DNA from: Lutraria lutraria
Taxonomy: Eukaryota; Mollusca; Bivalvia; Venerida; Mactridae
NCBI GenBank assembly: GCA_964023205.1
Contig: OZ026848.1
Location: 4,888,501 to 4,952,500, forward strand
Length of the DNA: 64,000 nucleotides
Direction of reading: 5' to 3'
Shown here in pieces: positions 22,501-33,805 of this stretch. The notes below the pieces were generated by a model. It made no database searches. It saw only the letters and a list, made by a program, of their open reading frames with translations, and had not been told where the DNA came from. A program made the position numbers and the translations under genes. Every line of letters begins with the position of its first letter. Position 1 is the first letter of the stretch.

Positions 22501-24232
22501 ATTGGGATAATGGTTCACCCAGCTTGAGCCCTTGATTTATATAAAGCTGTCTGTATATGACCCATTAACGCGGACACGAGATTTTACTTAATATAAAATT
22601 TATAAATCGTTTGTAACATTCAGACGATTCATTTCCAATAATTTGTAGCACGTTTCCCTTTTCGAAACCCAAATTAAAATGAGATAAAAGTTTACTTTGA
22701 TCAGACCAATTTCGATACCGATTATCGAACAAAATATAGTTCTGGAAAATGATTCCATGTAGTTAATAACATTATCAATATCACCGTTCTTTGATATCGG
22801 AACAATAAACCTGTCCGATTGGTCAAGCCGAAGAGATGCTTAAAGAGGCAATCTCTTCCAAACTGTTTGATTGGTCGTCTTCTAATTTAAGAAGCTCTTT
22901 TATATATTCCGCCCGATGGTTAGAAGAGGTGGGAGATATATTAGCCACGTGACCAAACAGCACGACAATACCATTTGAAATCAAATCAATTAGACTGCCA
23001 CCAACATTTGAGGCGCCAGTATATTAGGCAACTGTCTTATTGACACTTAAGATTTATATCTGTAACGAATTGTCTTAATTGACGACATGGCCACATCGCA
23101 AACAGTAAGCATGAACTATTCGAACGTTCGATTTTAATAATCTGAACACAAGTAGTACAATCTATTGTCCACGTTTGGAAATGGATAAATGGACTTCTCA
23201 TAATGGACAATAGATAATAAAAGCAGTTCCTTTGATCAGAAAACTCTATGGATTATATCGATCAAAATGTGAACGGCATAAAGCAATTTGTGACGAGTAT
23301 AATTTTTCAAATGATAATGAAATGTACTCTACAAGCATATGGCCAGGATTAATAATAGCTCCTAGTATGTTTTGACCAGATAAAATATCAATAATAAAGG
23401 AGAATGAAAATTTCATAAATAATTCCAGCTGATGAATATTGACCTGATTCTATTTTTAGACAGGGGCATTCTGAATGTTTTATAACATATCATGTAACTC
23501 CGCATTTGTCGGTTTTCCGCCGTATGTGGAGGTAATACCGGCTCCGTAGAGGTAAGTCTGTACAAATTAGAATACAGTCAAATTGAATGTAAACCAATTT
23601 AAATTAGGTGGTGATACGACCGCCGTATTCAAATCGACGGAACCATTTTAATTTTCCGGACACTCCATGGTTTCGCATAAACTAAGGTAAAGGAAATTGA
23701 GACAGTGTTGTCTAAACAAAAACGGAAATTACTACCATGTAGATTATGACGTACATGTACATATTGCTACTAGATGGTTGTGTATATATATATGTATGTG
23801 GTGTTTTGTTCAAAGTTTACGAAAGGGCATATGTGCCGACTGTATATGCTAATAAACTTATGGAAACATAGGAACAACAAAGTGCATGTGCTATGATTTA
23901 TGTGTTGTTGTAAAAAACGGTCTAAAGTCCACTAAAACAGGATTTTATTGACTTAATGCATTTTGTTATCGCTACATTTTCCCCAGTTTGGTTCACTGCT
24001 TTTGTCAACTGATGTGAAAACCCTATCTCTGTTTGTCTTTAAATAAGTATTGACAGACGAACCATGAGATAGACGTTATACGAGAATGACTAAATGCCCA
24101 CACCGAAACTTTGATAATACAAATTACACCAAAACATCTTTCTCGCCTATATTTTGAAAAAAAACGTGGTCAAAATATCTGGACTGAAATACATTATTTG
24201 TTTTGGTGGCCAACCGTATTTTAATGTTCAAA
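22501..24232. repeat. Flank of A2, duplicated
   Basis: The 22980-24232 part matches the A1 downstream flank (5816-8006). A separate block, 22780-22985, with paired GATTGGTC words and AGAAGCTCTT, recurs at 25655-25870. No gene recognised. Confidence 0.55.
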
Positions 24233-25055
24233 TCATACACCAGTGTTTACACTTAGCCAAATAAACAAAAACATATAAATGGTCAAACCTACTGTCAGCA
24301 GTAATGTCAGTACAAAACACACTTAATCTACAGCAATACTGACGTCTCGCCAAGTTATATCCCCATCAGACTGACTCTCTTTTTCGTCTGGTAAATCTGT
24401 GGATTTAGTCGCGCGGGATATTCTATTTGAACAGTGTCCATGAATTTGTTCTGGCTCTGGGCGTTGCTCCTCTACATGACATCTATATACGGCTGTTTGT
24501 TCCCTTACACCACTGTTGGTCGATTCGGTAGCATTAACATTTGTTCTTTTCCTGGTATTTTTCTTCTCTTACGCATTAAATGAGCCAACATGACCCAATT
24601 GGTTCCTTGACATTACGGTAATACAATACATTCGAAGGCTAAAAGGACTGATAATATTCACCAACACAAACCGGGCCTTTCTTCCAAGGACGAGATAAAT
24701 ACTGAACTCGAAAACATTTCCAATTACGACTCGGATAAGATATGTTCTATAAGCCCCGTTCGGAGAGTAGCAAGTGCGCGACACTTCATCCTGGATTGGA
24801 ATGAAATGCATATAGTCTGGAGAGTAACCCCAGGTCGTAAATTGCATCTCACTTGTATGTCTATCCCACGGAAAGTATGTAACGTCTACTTCACATTTTG
24901 AAGAGAATACATCTCCAGGAAAATAAGACGCTGATCCTCCGTAAGTATATGAAACCAATAACCAGGTGTCTCCAAACCCAAGTTTTTTTTCCATTTTTTT
25001 AACACTGTTTAAAAGGACAAGTAGTCATTACTTGGTCACTTTCATTTTTACATGG
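24233..25055 (-). pseudogene. Type A receptor pseudogene (A2)
   Basis: It matches A1 from the stop-codon position back to the loop A region, but it is gutted. The open part (24569-24994) covers G-F-G-D-T-W through the Cys-loop, then jumps from N-I-I-S-P in M1 straight to F-S-L-R-M-Y after M3, deleting most of M1, all of M2 and M3. The second Cys of the loop is Ser (TGT to AGT, near 24851). Codons before the loop A region are lost, and the C-terminal coding region has frame damage and a stop near 24325. Homology ends near TTTTTACATGG at 25055. It cannot form a channel. Confidence 0.85.
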
Positions 25056-25500
25056 TAATTTATCAATGTATTGCTAATTGATATTCGGTTGTGTTTTATA
25101 GGATGGTTATTTCAATGTATTATATTATGTAGGGTGGGAGATGTTTAAGCTTTTAACTTTCTAAGGTATAGTATTGTTTATTTGGCTGCAATTCAGATCA
25201 CTGGTCTAAAAGTGAGATGTTTCAATTCTCTTGAATCGATCTTGATTAATGAGAAAAGCAATTTGATATTTGGAAATATTGGTTAAGTACATAAGTTAAT
25301 ACGTTGCTTTGGAACCTTAAACTATTATTCTGAAATGCCAACAATCTCTGGGTGGATATTGTGGTATTAACTATAAACTGTACTCATATATTGATGAGGT
25401 AGATTTTCAATTAAGTATCATGATTTGAACTTTTTGCTGCATTCCTTAAATATCTCACGACCCTGAGGATTTGTATAAACGCTGGGTGTGTTCGGATGCT
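25056..25500. repeat. Unassigned DNA copied into the 1343-bp repeat
   Basis: It has no coding signal. The stretch 25056-25414 is the part of the A2 locus that reappears at 27747-28108 and 29090-29451. Confidence 0.6.
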
Positions 25501-25521
25501 CGAGAGAGAGAGAGAGAGAGA
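25501..25521. repeat. (GA)n microsatellite
   Basis: About ten GA units. A second short GA tract lies near 25715. Confidence 0.85.
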
Positions 25522-25654
25522 TTTACATTAAAGAGAACATGATAACATTAGAACCTTGATTGTCAAAAATAAAACTGATAAAACATGTTATTGTTCGTTT
25601 TTATTCTTGACTACGATACAGCTATCAAAGATATTTTGGGGAAATGATTAAGAT

Positions 25655-25870
25655 TACCTTTCTTTGGTATCGGAACAATGGGCCTGTTCGATTGGTCAAA
25701 CGGAACGCTGCTGCAAGAGAGAGAGAGCTCTTCCGAGCTGTTTGATTGGTCATCTTCTAATTTTAGAAGCTCTTCTATCGATTCCTCTCGATAGTTAGAA
25801 TACTAGTTGATGGAAGAGATAATAGTCATGCGTCCAAACAACAGGACAATATTACCATTTGAAATTCACT
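25655..25870. repeat. Second copy of the paired GATTGGTC block
   Basis: ATCGGAACAAT, GATTGGTCAA, TGATTGGTC, CTTCTAATTT and AGAAGCTCTT follow in the same order as in 22790-22985. The two ATTGG (inverted CCAAT) words are about 55 bases apart in both copies. It may be a duplicated regulatory block or a repeat. Confidence 0.5.
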
Positions 25871-25994
25871 TTTTTAAGTTACTGTTATAACTCATGACAA
25901 ATAAAAGATACTATTACATTGATCCGTTACATAATAAATCAATCCGTATCGAACAAATGTATAAATGCTGAAACACAAAATCCTTTTGTTATAG

Positions 25995-26125
25995 TTAGTT
26001 TGAGTTTCACGCCCCTTTTCAACAATCAGAGTCAAATGAGGCGGACGTTTACCTGATTATTGCTCCTACGAAGACCAATTACTAGACTCCCATCCTCCGT
26101 AAGTAACTGCCTATTTTCAAAAAGA
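25995..26125. repeat. Interspersed repeat 'CAGTCAGA' family, copy 3
   Basis: TTTCACGCCCCTTTTCAACA, CAGAGTCAAATGAGGCGGAC and CCTCCGTAAGTAACTGCC align to 11876-12005. It is followed by a piece of A2-flank sequence (GGTCTGAAGCCCACTAAAAC, like 23928). Confidence 0.6.
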
Positions 26126-26249
26126 ACGGTCTGAAGCCCACTAAAACAAGACTTAAGTGACTTAATGCATTTTGTTATCGCTACATTTCCCGCACTGCAG
26201 ATCACTGCCTTTGACAACTGTTGTGGAAAACCTATTTGTACTTTCAACA

Positions 26250-26319
26250 GCCCGATTATTTCAGTTTACAAAGCATCTGACTTGCAACGAGGTTGCGGGT
26301 TCGAGCCCCGCATCAGGTA
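26250..26319 (+). repeat. tRNA-like SINE head, copy 1
   Basis: GCCCGATTATTTCAGTTTAC resembles a tRNA 5' half with a damaged box A. GCGGGTTCGAGCCCCGCATC is a good T-arm with box B. The D-arm and acceptor stem are mutated, so it is a tRNA-derived SINE rather than a working tRNA. Confidence 0.6.
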
Positions 26320-26482
26320 CAATTAATTCTTCCTCCTTTATTAATGCCTTTAAAGTGAGAACAGTTAGGTAGGTAAATCGAAAGAGTTTGTGGTTGTCGC
26401 GACAAATTGATTTGAATTAATGTAGCAGTACTGAATATACTCGTAGTACTTATATTCATGAATTGGTTGTAATATTGATAAC

Positions 26483-26540
26483 ATGACTAGCTCAGTTGAT
26501 AGAACATCTGATATGCAAGCAGGAGGTCGTGGGTTCTACA
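26483..26540 (+). repeat. tRNA-like SINE head, copy 2 (truncated)
   Basis: GACTAGCTCAGTTGATAGAA fits box A and D-arm, followed by ATGCAAGCAGGAGGTCGTGG. Box B is cut short at GGGTTC, then an A run. It lies about 235 bases after copy 1, with a body (TTTGTGGTTGTCGCGA...) shared with the 62900 region. Confidence 0.5.
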
Positions 26541-26762
26541 AAAAAAATATACATGAAAAAAACATAGTATCAATTGAGCAAATGCCATATCACTCAATAT
26601 GAACACAATTCTTCAATACAATTATAACCGTTGCTTTAATGGTTACATGTGTGCCTGCTTATAGCAGTCGGATGTGACTGATATATCTGCGTAATTTCGA
26701 TGTAGGGAAACGGGAACCTGTCAAATTATAATAATTAAGGAAACGCACTTCACTAGTTTAAC

Positions 26763-28105
26763 TAATGTTTATTTATTAATATAGTTCCATCGATAGATTG
26801 TAATAACAAATATCCTTAACATTAAGTAAAACTAGTAAAAAAGTAAGCTAATAATATCCTTCACTGTTCGCAAGTTTCAGAGAAAATTGTTCAAGTCGAT
26901 TATTATTATAAATATCATTAAAATGAATCGAGCTCGGGAAAATACGTCTTATGGCTTACGACCAAAAGCCCGGACTCTGGCTCTAGGAAATTTGGAAATT
27001 TGTTTCTTGGCGAAATATTACTCACAAAGCTTGTTATTTTCCATGACGTACCTGCCTTTAGATTCATCTACCGACGGCATTACCATATTGGTCAAAATAT
27101 CAGGATCTATCAACATTACTCAGACCTGTATTTATACATGATTTGTAACTTGATATCTCTTTACCTGTGCATGAACCGTAAGGAATATTTTTAGATTATA
27201 AACTCAGGTACACAAATCATACCTTGAAAATTAAACATTTGATACAACAAATCAAATTAGATTATCACACAGAAATCCGACGTAAACAGTTTTTCTTTTT
27301 CACACCTTCCATATTGTAATGCCACCCACAAATGAATACGCAAGAACGACGGTTTGAATAAATACGAACAGATTCGAATAAAATGAACATTTCTCATGCT
27401 ACCCGAGCAGTGTGATTGAAAGAGTCGATTTAAAGGTAACTATCGTGTAGGCTTTAAGACAGTTCAATTCACACGCTATTTATCTATTTTTATGGCCATA
27501 ACGATGCAAGAAAAATGAATCCGTAACAACTTGTTCAAACCCAATACTTGTATGTCTATCCCACGGAAAGTATGTAACGTCTACTTCACATTTTGAAGAG
27601 AATACATCTCCAGGAAAATAAGACGCTGATCCTCCGTAAGTATATGAAACCAATAACCAGGTGTCTCCAAACCCAAGTTTTTTTTCCATTTTTTAACACT
27701 GTTTAAAAGGACAAGTAGTCATTACTTGGTCACTTTCATTTTTACATGGTAATTTATCAATGTATTGCTAATTGATATTCGGTTGTGTTTTATAGGATGG
27801 TTATTTCAATGTATTATATTATGTAGGGTGGGAGATGTTTAAGCTTTTAACTTTCAAAGGTATAGTATTGTTTATTTGGCTGCAATTCAGATCACTGGTC
27901 TAAAAATGAGATGTTTCAGTTCTCTTGAATCGATCTTGATTAATGAGAAAAGCAATTTGGTATTTGGAAATATTGGTTAAGTACATAAGTTAATACGTTG
28001 CTTTGGAACCTTAAACTATTATTCTGAAATGCCAACAATCTCTGGGTGGATATTGTGGTATTAACTATAAACTGTACTCATATATTGATGAGGTAGATTT
28101 TCAAT
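26763..28105. repeat. 1343-bp tandem unit 1
   Basis: It consists of a ~783-bp front block followed by a 563-bp segment copied from the A2 locus (24851-25414). Its front block differs at several sites from units 2 and 3, while the end of its front block (near 27310-27540) equals unit 2. The unit recurs at an exact 1343-base offset. Confidence 0.9.
27546..27746 (-). pseudogene. Type A receptor scrap in unit 1
   Basis: It encodes only about 47 residues around G-F-G-D-T-W and the first half of the Cys-loop, ending D-R-H-T-S, where it is fused to unrelated sequence that adds about 22 codons before a stop (open frame 27480-27689). It is copied from A2, including the mutated Cys. Not a gene. Confidence 0.85.
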
Positions 28106-29448
28106 TAATGTTTATTTATTAATATTGTTCCATCGATAAATTGTAATAACAAATATCCTTAACATCAAGTAAAACTAGTAAAATAAGTAAGCTAATAATA
28201 TCCTTCACTGTTCGCAAGTTTCAGAGAAAATTGTTCAAGTCGATTATCATTATAAATATTATTAAAATGAATCGAGCTCGGAAAATACGTCTTATGGCTT
28301 ACGACCAAAAGCCCGGACTCTGGCTCTAGGAAATTTGGAAATTTGTTTCTTGGCGAAATATTACTCACAAAGCTTGTTATTTTCCATGACGTTCCTGCTT
28401 GTAGATTCATCTACCGATGGCATTACCATATTGGTCAAAATATCAGGATCTACCAACATTACTCAGACCTGTATTTATACATGATTTGTAACTTGATATC
28501 TCTTTACCTGTGCATGAACCGTAAGGAATATTTTTTTATTATAAACTCAGGTACACAAATCATACCTTGAAAATTAAACATTTGATACAACAAATCAAAT
28601 TAGATTATCACACAGAAATCCGACGTAAACAGTTTTTCTTTTTCACACCTTCCATATTGTAATGCCACCCACAAATGAATACGCAAGAACGACGGTTTGA
28701 ATAAATACGAACAGATTCGAATAAAATGAACATTTCTCATGCTACCCGAGCAGTGTGATTGAAAGAGTCGATTTAAAGGTAACTATCGTGTAGGCTTTAA
28801 GACAGTTCAATTCACACGCTATTTATCTATTTTTATGGCCATAACGATGCAAGAAAAATGAATCCGTAACAACTTGTTCAAACCCAATACTTGTATGTCT
28901 ATCCCACGGAAAGTATGTAACGTCTACTTCACATTTTGAAGAGAATACATCTCCAGGAAAATAAGACGCTGATCCTCCGTAAGTATATGAAACCAATAAC
29001 CAGGTGTCTCCAAACCCAAGTTTTTTTTCCATTTTTTAACACTGTTTAAAAGGACAAGTAGTCATTACTTGGTCACTTTCATTTTTACATGGTAATTTAT
29101 CAATGTATTGCTAATTGATATTCGGTTGTGTTTTATAGGATGGTTATTTCAATGTATTATATTATGTAGGGTGGGAGATGTTTAAGCTTTTAACTTTCAA
29201 AGGTATAGTATTGTTTATTTGGCTGCAATTCAGATCACTGGTCTAAAAATGAGATGTTTCAGTTCTCTTGAATCGATCTTGATTAATGAGAAAAGCAATT
29301 TGGTATTTGGAAATATTGGTTAAGTACATAAGTTAATACGTTGCTTTGGAACCTTAAACTATTATTCTGAAATGCCAACAATCTCTGGGTGGATATTGTG
29401 GTATTAACTATAAACTGTACTCATATATTGATGAGGTAGATTTTCAAT
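28106..29448. repeat. 1343-bp tandem unit 2
   Basis: It is almost identical to unit 1 over its second half and to unit 3 over its front block. The left junction joins A2-derived CAATTAA to TAATGTTTATT with TAA shared by both parents. Confidence 0.9.
28889..29089 (-). pseudogene. Type A receptor scrap in unit 2
   Basis: It is the same 47-residue fragment as in unit 1, at +1343 bases, with the same fusion and stop (open frame 28823-29032). Confidence 0.85.
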
Positions 29449-30231
29449 TAATGTTTATTTATTAATATTGTTCCATCGATAAATTGTAATAACAAATATC
29501 CTTAACATCAAGTAAAACTAGTAAAATAAGTAAGCTAATAATATCCTTCACTGTTCGCAAGTTTCAGAGAAAATTGTTCAAGTCGATTATCATTATAAAT
29601 ATTATTAAAATGAATCGAGCTCGGAAAATACGTCTTATGGCTTACGACCAAAAGCCCGGACTCTGGCTCTAGGAAATTTGGAAATTTGTTTCTTGGCGAA
29701 ATATTACTCACAAAGCTTGTTATTTTCCATGACGTTCCTGCTTGTAGATTCATCTACCGATGGCATTACCATATTGGTCAAAATATCAGGATCTACCAAC
29801 ATTACTCAGACCTGTATTTATACATGATTTGTAACTTGATATCTCTTTACCTGTGCATGAACCGTAAGGAATATTTTTTTATTATAAACTCAGGTACACA
29901 AATCATACCTTGAAAATTAAACATTTGATACAACAAATCAAATTAGATTATCACACAGAAATCCGACGTAAACAGTTTTTCTTTTTCACACCTTCCATAT
30001 TGTAATGCCAACCACAAATGAATACGCAAGAACCACTGTTTGAATAAATATGAACAGATTTGAATAAAATGAACATTTCTCATGATACCCGAGCAGTGTG
30101 ATTGAAAGAGTCGATTTAAAGGTAACTATCGTGTAGGCTTTAGGACAGTTCAATTCACTCGCTATTTATCTATTTTTATGGCTATAACAATGCAAGAAAA
30201 ATGAATCCGTAACAACTTGTTCAAACCCAAT
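29449..30231. repeat. 1343-bp tandem unit 3 (partial)
   Basis: The front block is present through TTCAAACCCAAT and then replaced by the fold-back element. Its last ~230 bases carry differences (AACCACAAATG, GAACCACTGTTTG) not found in units 1 and 2, so this is the older, non-amplified end. Confidence 0.85.
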
Positions 30232-30826
30232 CATAGGCACTCGATCCCGTGATTTTTATACGTTTACAGACGTTCTTTTGCAATTTCACACATCAAACAA
30301 TGCAAATCTGACGAAAGAAAAATCTTCCATTTTCCCTAATTGTGTGTATAAAATACACCAAGGTAGTAAACTCGCCATCTTTTCGTTTGACGGTAGTGAC
30401 GAAAATAAGCGTGGGTCCCGGCTTTCCTTGTAAAAGCTGCCAAAACGTTTAAAGTTGGGGCACACTACAACGAAAGCAAGGTTCCCGGAAAGCACGTGCA
30501 GATTAGAAGGAAAGCCGGGACCCACGCTTATTTTCGTCCCGGCTTTCCTTCTAAAAGCTGCCAAAACGTTTAAAGTTGGGGCACACTACAACGAAAGCAA
30601 GGTTCCCGGAAAGCACGTGCAGATTAGAAGGAAAGCCGGGACCCACGCTTATTTTCGTCACTACCGTCAAACGAAAAGATGGCGAGTTTACTACCTTAGT
30701 GTATTTTGTACACACAATAAGGGAAAAATTGAAGATTTTTCTTTCGACAGATTTGCATTGTTTGATGGGTGAAATTGCAAAAGAACGTCTGTAAACGTAT
30801 AAAAATCACGGGATCGAGTGCCTATG
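30232..30826. mobile_element. 595-bp fold-back DNA element with 8-bp target duplication
   Basis: AACCCAAT flanks both ends (30224-30231, 30827-30834). The arms (CATAGGCACTCGATCCCGTG at the left end) are inverted repeats of about 200 bases or more. The centre holds two ~120-bp direct copies, each with AAAGTTGGGGCACACTACAA and bounded by GGAAAGCCGGGACCCACGCT or its complement. The open frames inside are by-products of the palindrome. An 8-bp duplication fits a hAT-type transposase acting in trans. Confidence 0.9.
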
Positions 30827-30834
30827 AACCCAAT

Positions 30835-31266
30835 AGCCTTCTTTAGTGACTTTTAGTGAGTGAGCAATAAAGTTTAATATAAGTGTATCATCAAACAATA
30901 GGAAGCATAATCAATACGAACAACTACAACGTCAAATATGACTGATACCTTAAACTGCTATGGTGAATGAATTGTGTAACCCTTCCGAAATTATTTGAGT
31001 TACATATAAACCTCAAACTGCCCATTATGTAAAATATTGGAGTGTCGGCTTATATCTATCATATAAGTATTGACAGATGAACCATGAGTTATACGAGAAA
31101 GACTAATTGCCTACACCGAAACTTTGATCATACCATTTACACCAAAATATCTTTCTCACTTATATTTTCAAAAACACGTGGTAAAATATCTGGATTGAAA
31201 TACATGTATGTTAAGAAAATACAAACATTATTAGTTTGGGCGGCCAGCCGTATCTCAATGTTCAAA
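30835..31266. repeat. Downstream flank of A3
   Basis: From about 31060 it matches the A2 flank at 24040-24190 (AAGTATTGACAGA, CACACCGAAACTTTGAT-like text). No gene seen. Confidence 0.5.
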
Positions 31267-32205
31267 TCATACATCAGTGTTTTCACTTAGCCAAATGAAC
31301 AAAAACATAGAAATGGTCAAACCTACTGTCAGCAGTAATGTCAATACAAAACACACTTTATCTACGGCAATGCTGACGTCTTGCCAAGTTATATCCCAAT
31401 GAGACTGACACTCTTTTGCTTTTGGGAGATCTTTCGATTTAGTCGAGCGAGATATTCTATTGGAACAGTGTTCGTCAATATGTTTTGGCTCTGAGCGATA
31501 CTCCTCTAGATGATAGCAATATACCGCTGTTCTACTAACTCTAGGATGATCAGCAAGAACATGGTTTGCTTCAGCATTCATTATATGTTCTCTTACACCA
31601 CAGTCGGTTGATTCGGAGGCTTTCATGATTTGCTCTTGTCCTGGTGTTTTTCTTCTCTTACGCATTATCATTGTAGTAAAATTGAGCCAACAGGACCCAA
31701 CTGGCTCCTTAGCATTACGGTAATACATTCTAAGGCTAAATATATTTGCTAGAGTTGTAAATATGTTCAACACAAGTACTAAGAGTAGATAATAGCTAAA
31801 TACAGACATAGGATTTGATGTTTTCGGCAAGTTATCTCCAACTAGTGTCAGGAAAACAGCAACAGCTAAAAGCATAGTTATACTGAATGATATCCGTTCT
31901 CCACTTTCAATCGGTATCAGAAAAACGACAACACTTACAAATGCCATCAACATAATAGGACTGATAATGTTCACCAACACAAATCGTGCTTTTCTTTCGA
32001 GGACGATATAAATTCTGAACACGAAAGCATTTTCAATCACGATTTCTGATGAAATATATTCCCAAACCCCGTTCGGAGAGTAGAAAGTGCGCGACACTTC
32101 ATCCTGGATTGGAATGAAATTCACATGGTCTGGAGAGTATCTGTTGATTATCAAATCCGAATTGAAAATAATGACGATTTTTTCTGCTTACACTTTGCCA
32201 CCTTA
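31267..32205 (-). pseudogene. Type A receptor pseudogene lacking the ligand-binding domain (A3)
   Basis: The C-terminal 290 or so codons are intact and close to A1: loop C region, M1, G-E-R plus M2, M3, cytoplasmic loop and M4, with TGA at 31267. At 32140 homology stops in G-Y-S-P. About 23 unrelated bases follow, and then the sequence just around the A1 start region resumes (CAGAAAAAA/GTCATTATTTTC, 32163-32205). The coding stretch for the signal peptide, most of the extracellular domain and the Cys-loop, about 530 bp, is deleted. No proper ATG precedes the open part (the frame opens on TTG). A spliced rescue is imaginable but not supported. Confidence 0.85.
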
Positions 32206-33805
32206 ATGTAGCTTTTGTTCATAATTATCATAAATATAAAGGTAATCCCTCATAATTTTTACCTTTAAACAACTTCAGTGGTGATAATGATAAACTGCCT
32301 CACGCACAATTGTATGATTAGTCGATAAACATAACTTTAGTCATACGCACGGTATCAATGAACAAAAGTGACTGAATTTTAAATGGTCGTGTCAGGTATT
32401 TGATTGCTTTTTACAATTTGTGTCAGTTTCAGTTTTCATGTGGTTTTAAGCTACAAAAAAAAGAAAATCCGATGTCATTGCGATTTTTGCACATTTCTTG
32501 TGGAGTTTATGGTTTATGGAGTAAATAATGGCTTAAGTATCAAAGCCATCGTTTTCATCAATTAATCATCAAATGGATTGTATAGTCTCTTCTTATAGAA
32601 CTGAACAAAGGAACAATAAAGAATTGCTTTAGTCCACTGTATAGAGACTGACTGGAATGGAAGTATGTCGTTATAGAAGCTTGCGAGATCAATTTACAAA
32701 ATGTCATAATGTCAACTAAAACCTCCGATTTAATGTATTTCATTTTTTTATAAATGTCTATTTTTTCATTATTTTTTTTGTCTATAAAGCCTCTATTAAC
32801 TCGCTATGTAATTATACTTCCAGTTTTGCTATATCAATAGTGATCGATGCTTACATAATACCTGCCAAGTCATTAATGAACAAAAAGCGACACAATAAAT
32901 ATTCTCGCTAATGAATATCCATTTTGCTCAGAGGAGACGAACAAATAAACAGCACTTAACGAAGACTTTGCTGCTCTGCCAATAGAAATAACAAAAGAAA
33001 TTAATAAAAAATTAGTCAACCATAATTGGGAACAAACAGCAGTCTGTTCATTCGCAGACATTGTTCATGGTTTAAAATTCTTGTCTAATCCGATGGTAAG
33101 CATGATGATTTCGTTTTATTACTGATAATCTGATAAAAGTGTTGAATTTTAACAAGCCGAAATATTATAAAATGATCGTCCACATAATTATGGAGTTTTA
33201 ATGTATATTTCCACATATGGCTTTTTCTTATACGAAAGCGAAATTATAAGACTTAGACAGTGGACAGAACATATTGCCACAACTATTATAAAGAACATAT
33301 TTACACTTACAATGATTAAGGGTGTAGGCTAAATATACAGTAATACATAAATATGTAAATAATTGTTGTACATGTGTATGTATGTATGTATGCATGTATG
33401 ATGTATACATTTATGTGCGTGTGTGTACTCATTGTACTCAGAAGTTAATCTTATACAGATTGCTCACATGAATGGGTAATAGTATGACAATACTGTCAAA
33501 CTTTGATATATAAACTGTTTGTTCGTTCGTTCGTTGATTCGTTTGTTCGTTTGTTATTTACTACATTTTTCAACAGTCAGACTGTTCACCTTAGTATCGC
33601 TCCTGACTCTCCGTAAGCAGATGCTTAATTTCTCATATAAAGAGACATGATCGCAGTTGTAGTTCTTTATATGGTAGTGGTTTCATGTACAAGCTAAACT
33701 GATGATATGCAGAGAATAGATACAAAAGTAAGTTGTCGTTATGATAAGGTGTACTTAATATTGAAGCGGTCTCCTAGGTAAGTCTTACAGTACTGTCAAA
33801 ACGTA
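32206..33805. repeat. A-B spacer, copy 3
   Basis: It matches copies 1 and 2 from about 32540 (TCATCAATTAATCATCAAAT, CTCAGAGGAGACGAACAAAT, CAACCATAATTGGGA). Microsatellites occur at 33366-33395 (GTAT/ATGT units) and 33517-33560 (GTTCGTTC then GTTTGTTC). No gene seen. Confidence 0.7.
33540..33655. repeat. Interspersed repeat 'CAGTCAGA' family, copy 4
   Basis: It contains TTTTTCAACAGTCAGACTG, TTCACCTTAGTATCGCTCC and TCCGTAAGCAGATGC, again downstream of a type B gene. Confidence 0.55.

Noticed and set aside
25501..25521. CRISPR-like or other regular spacer arrays
   Set aside because: The only regular arrays are microsatellites and degenerate minisatellites; the genome is eukaryotic.
26172..29913. 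Short repeated open frames of 64-84 codons in the 1343-bp units
   Set aside because: Their repetition follows from the DNA repeat, and the peptides have no domain character.
30286..30794. Three open frames of 72-105 codons on both strands in the fold-back element
   Set aside because: Palindrome artefacts: the same peptide text appears in different frames of the duplicated module.
18916..33061. Partly conserved minus-strand frame with signal-like sequence in spacer copies 2 and 3
   Set aside because: Broken by a 13-base deletion in copy 1; similarity is expected from recent duplication.
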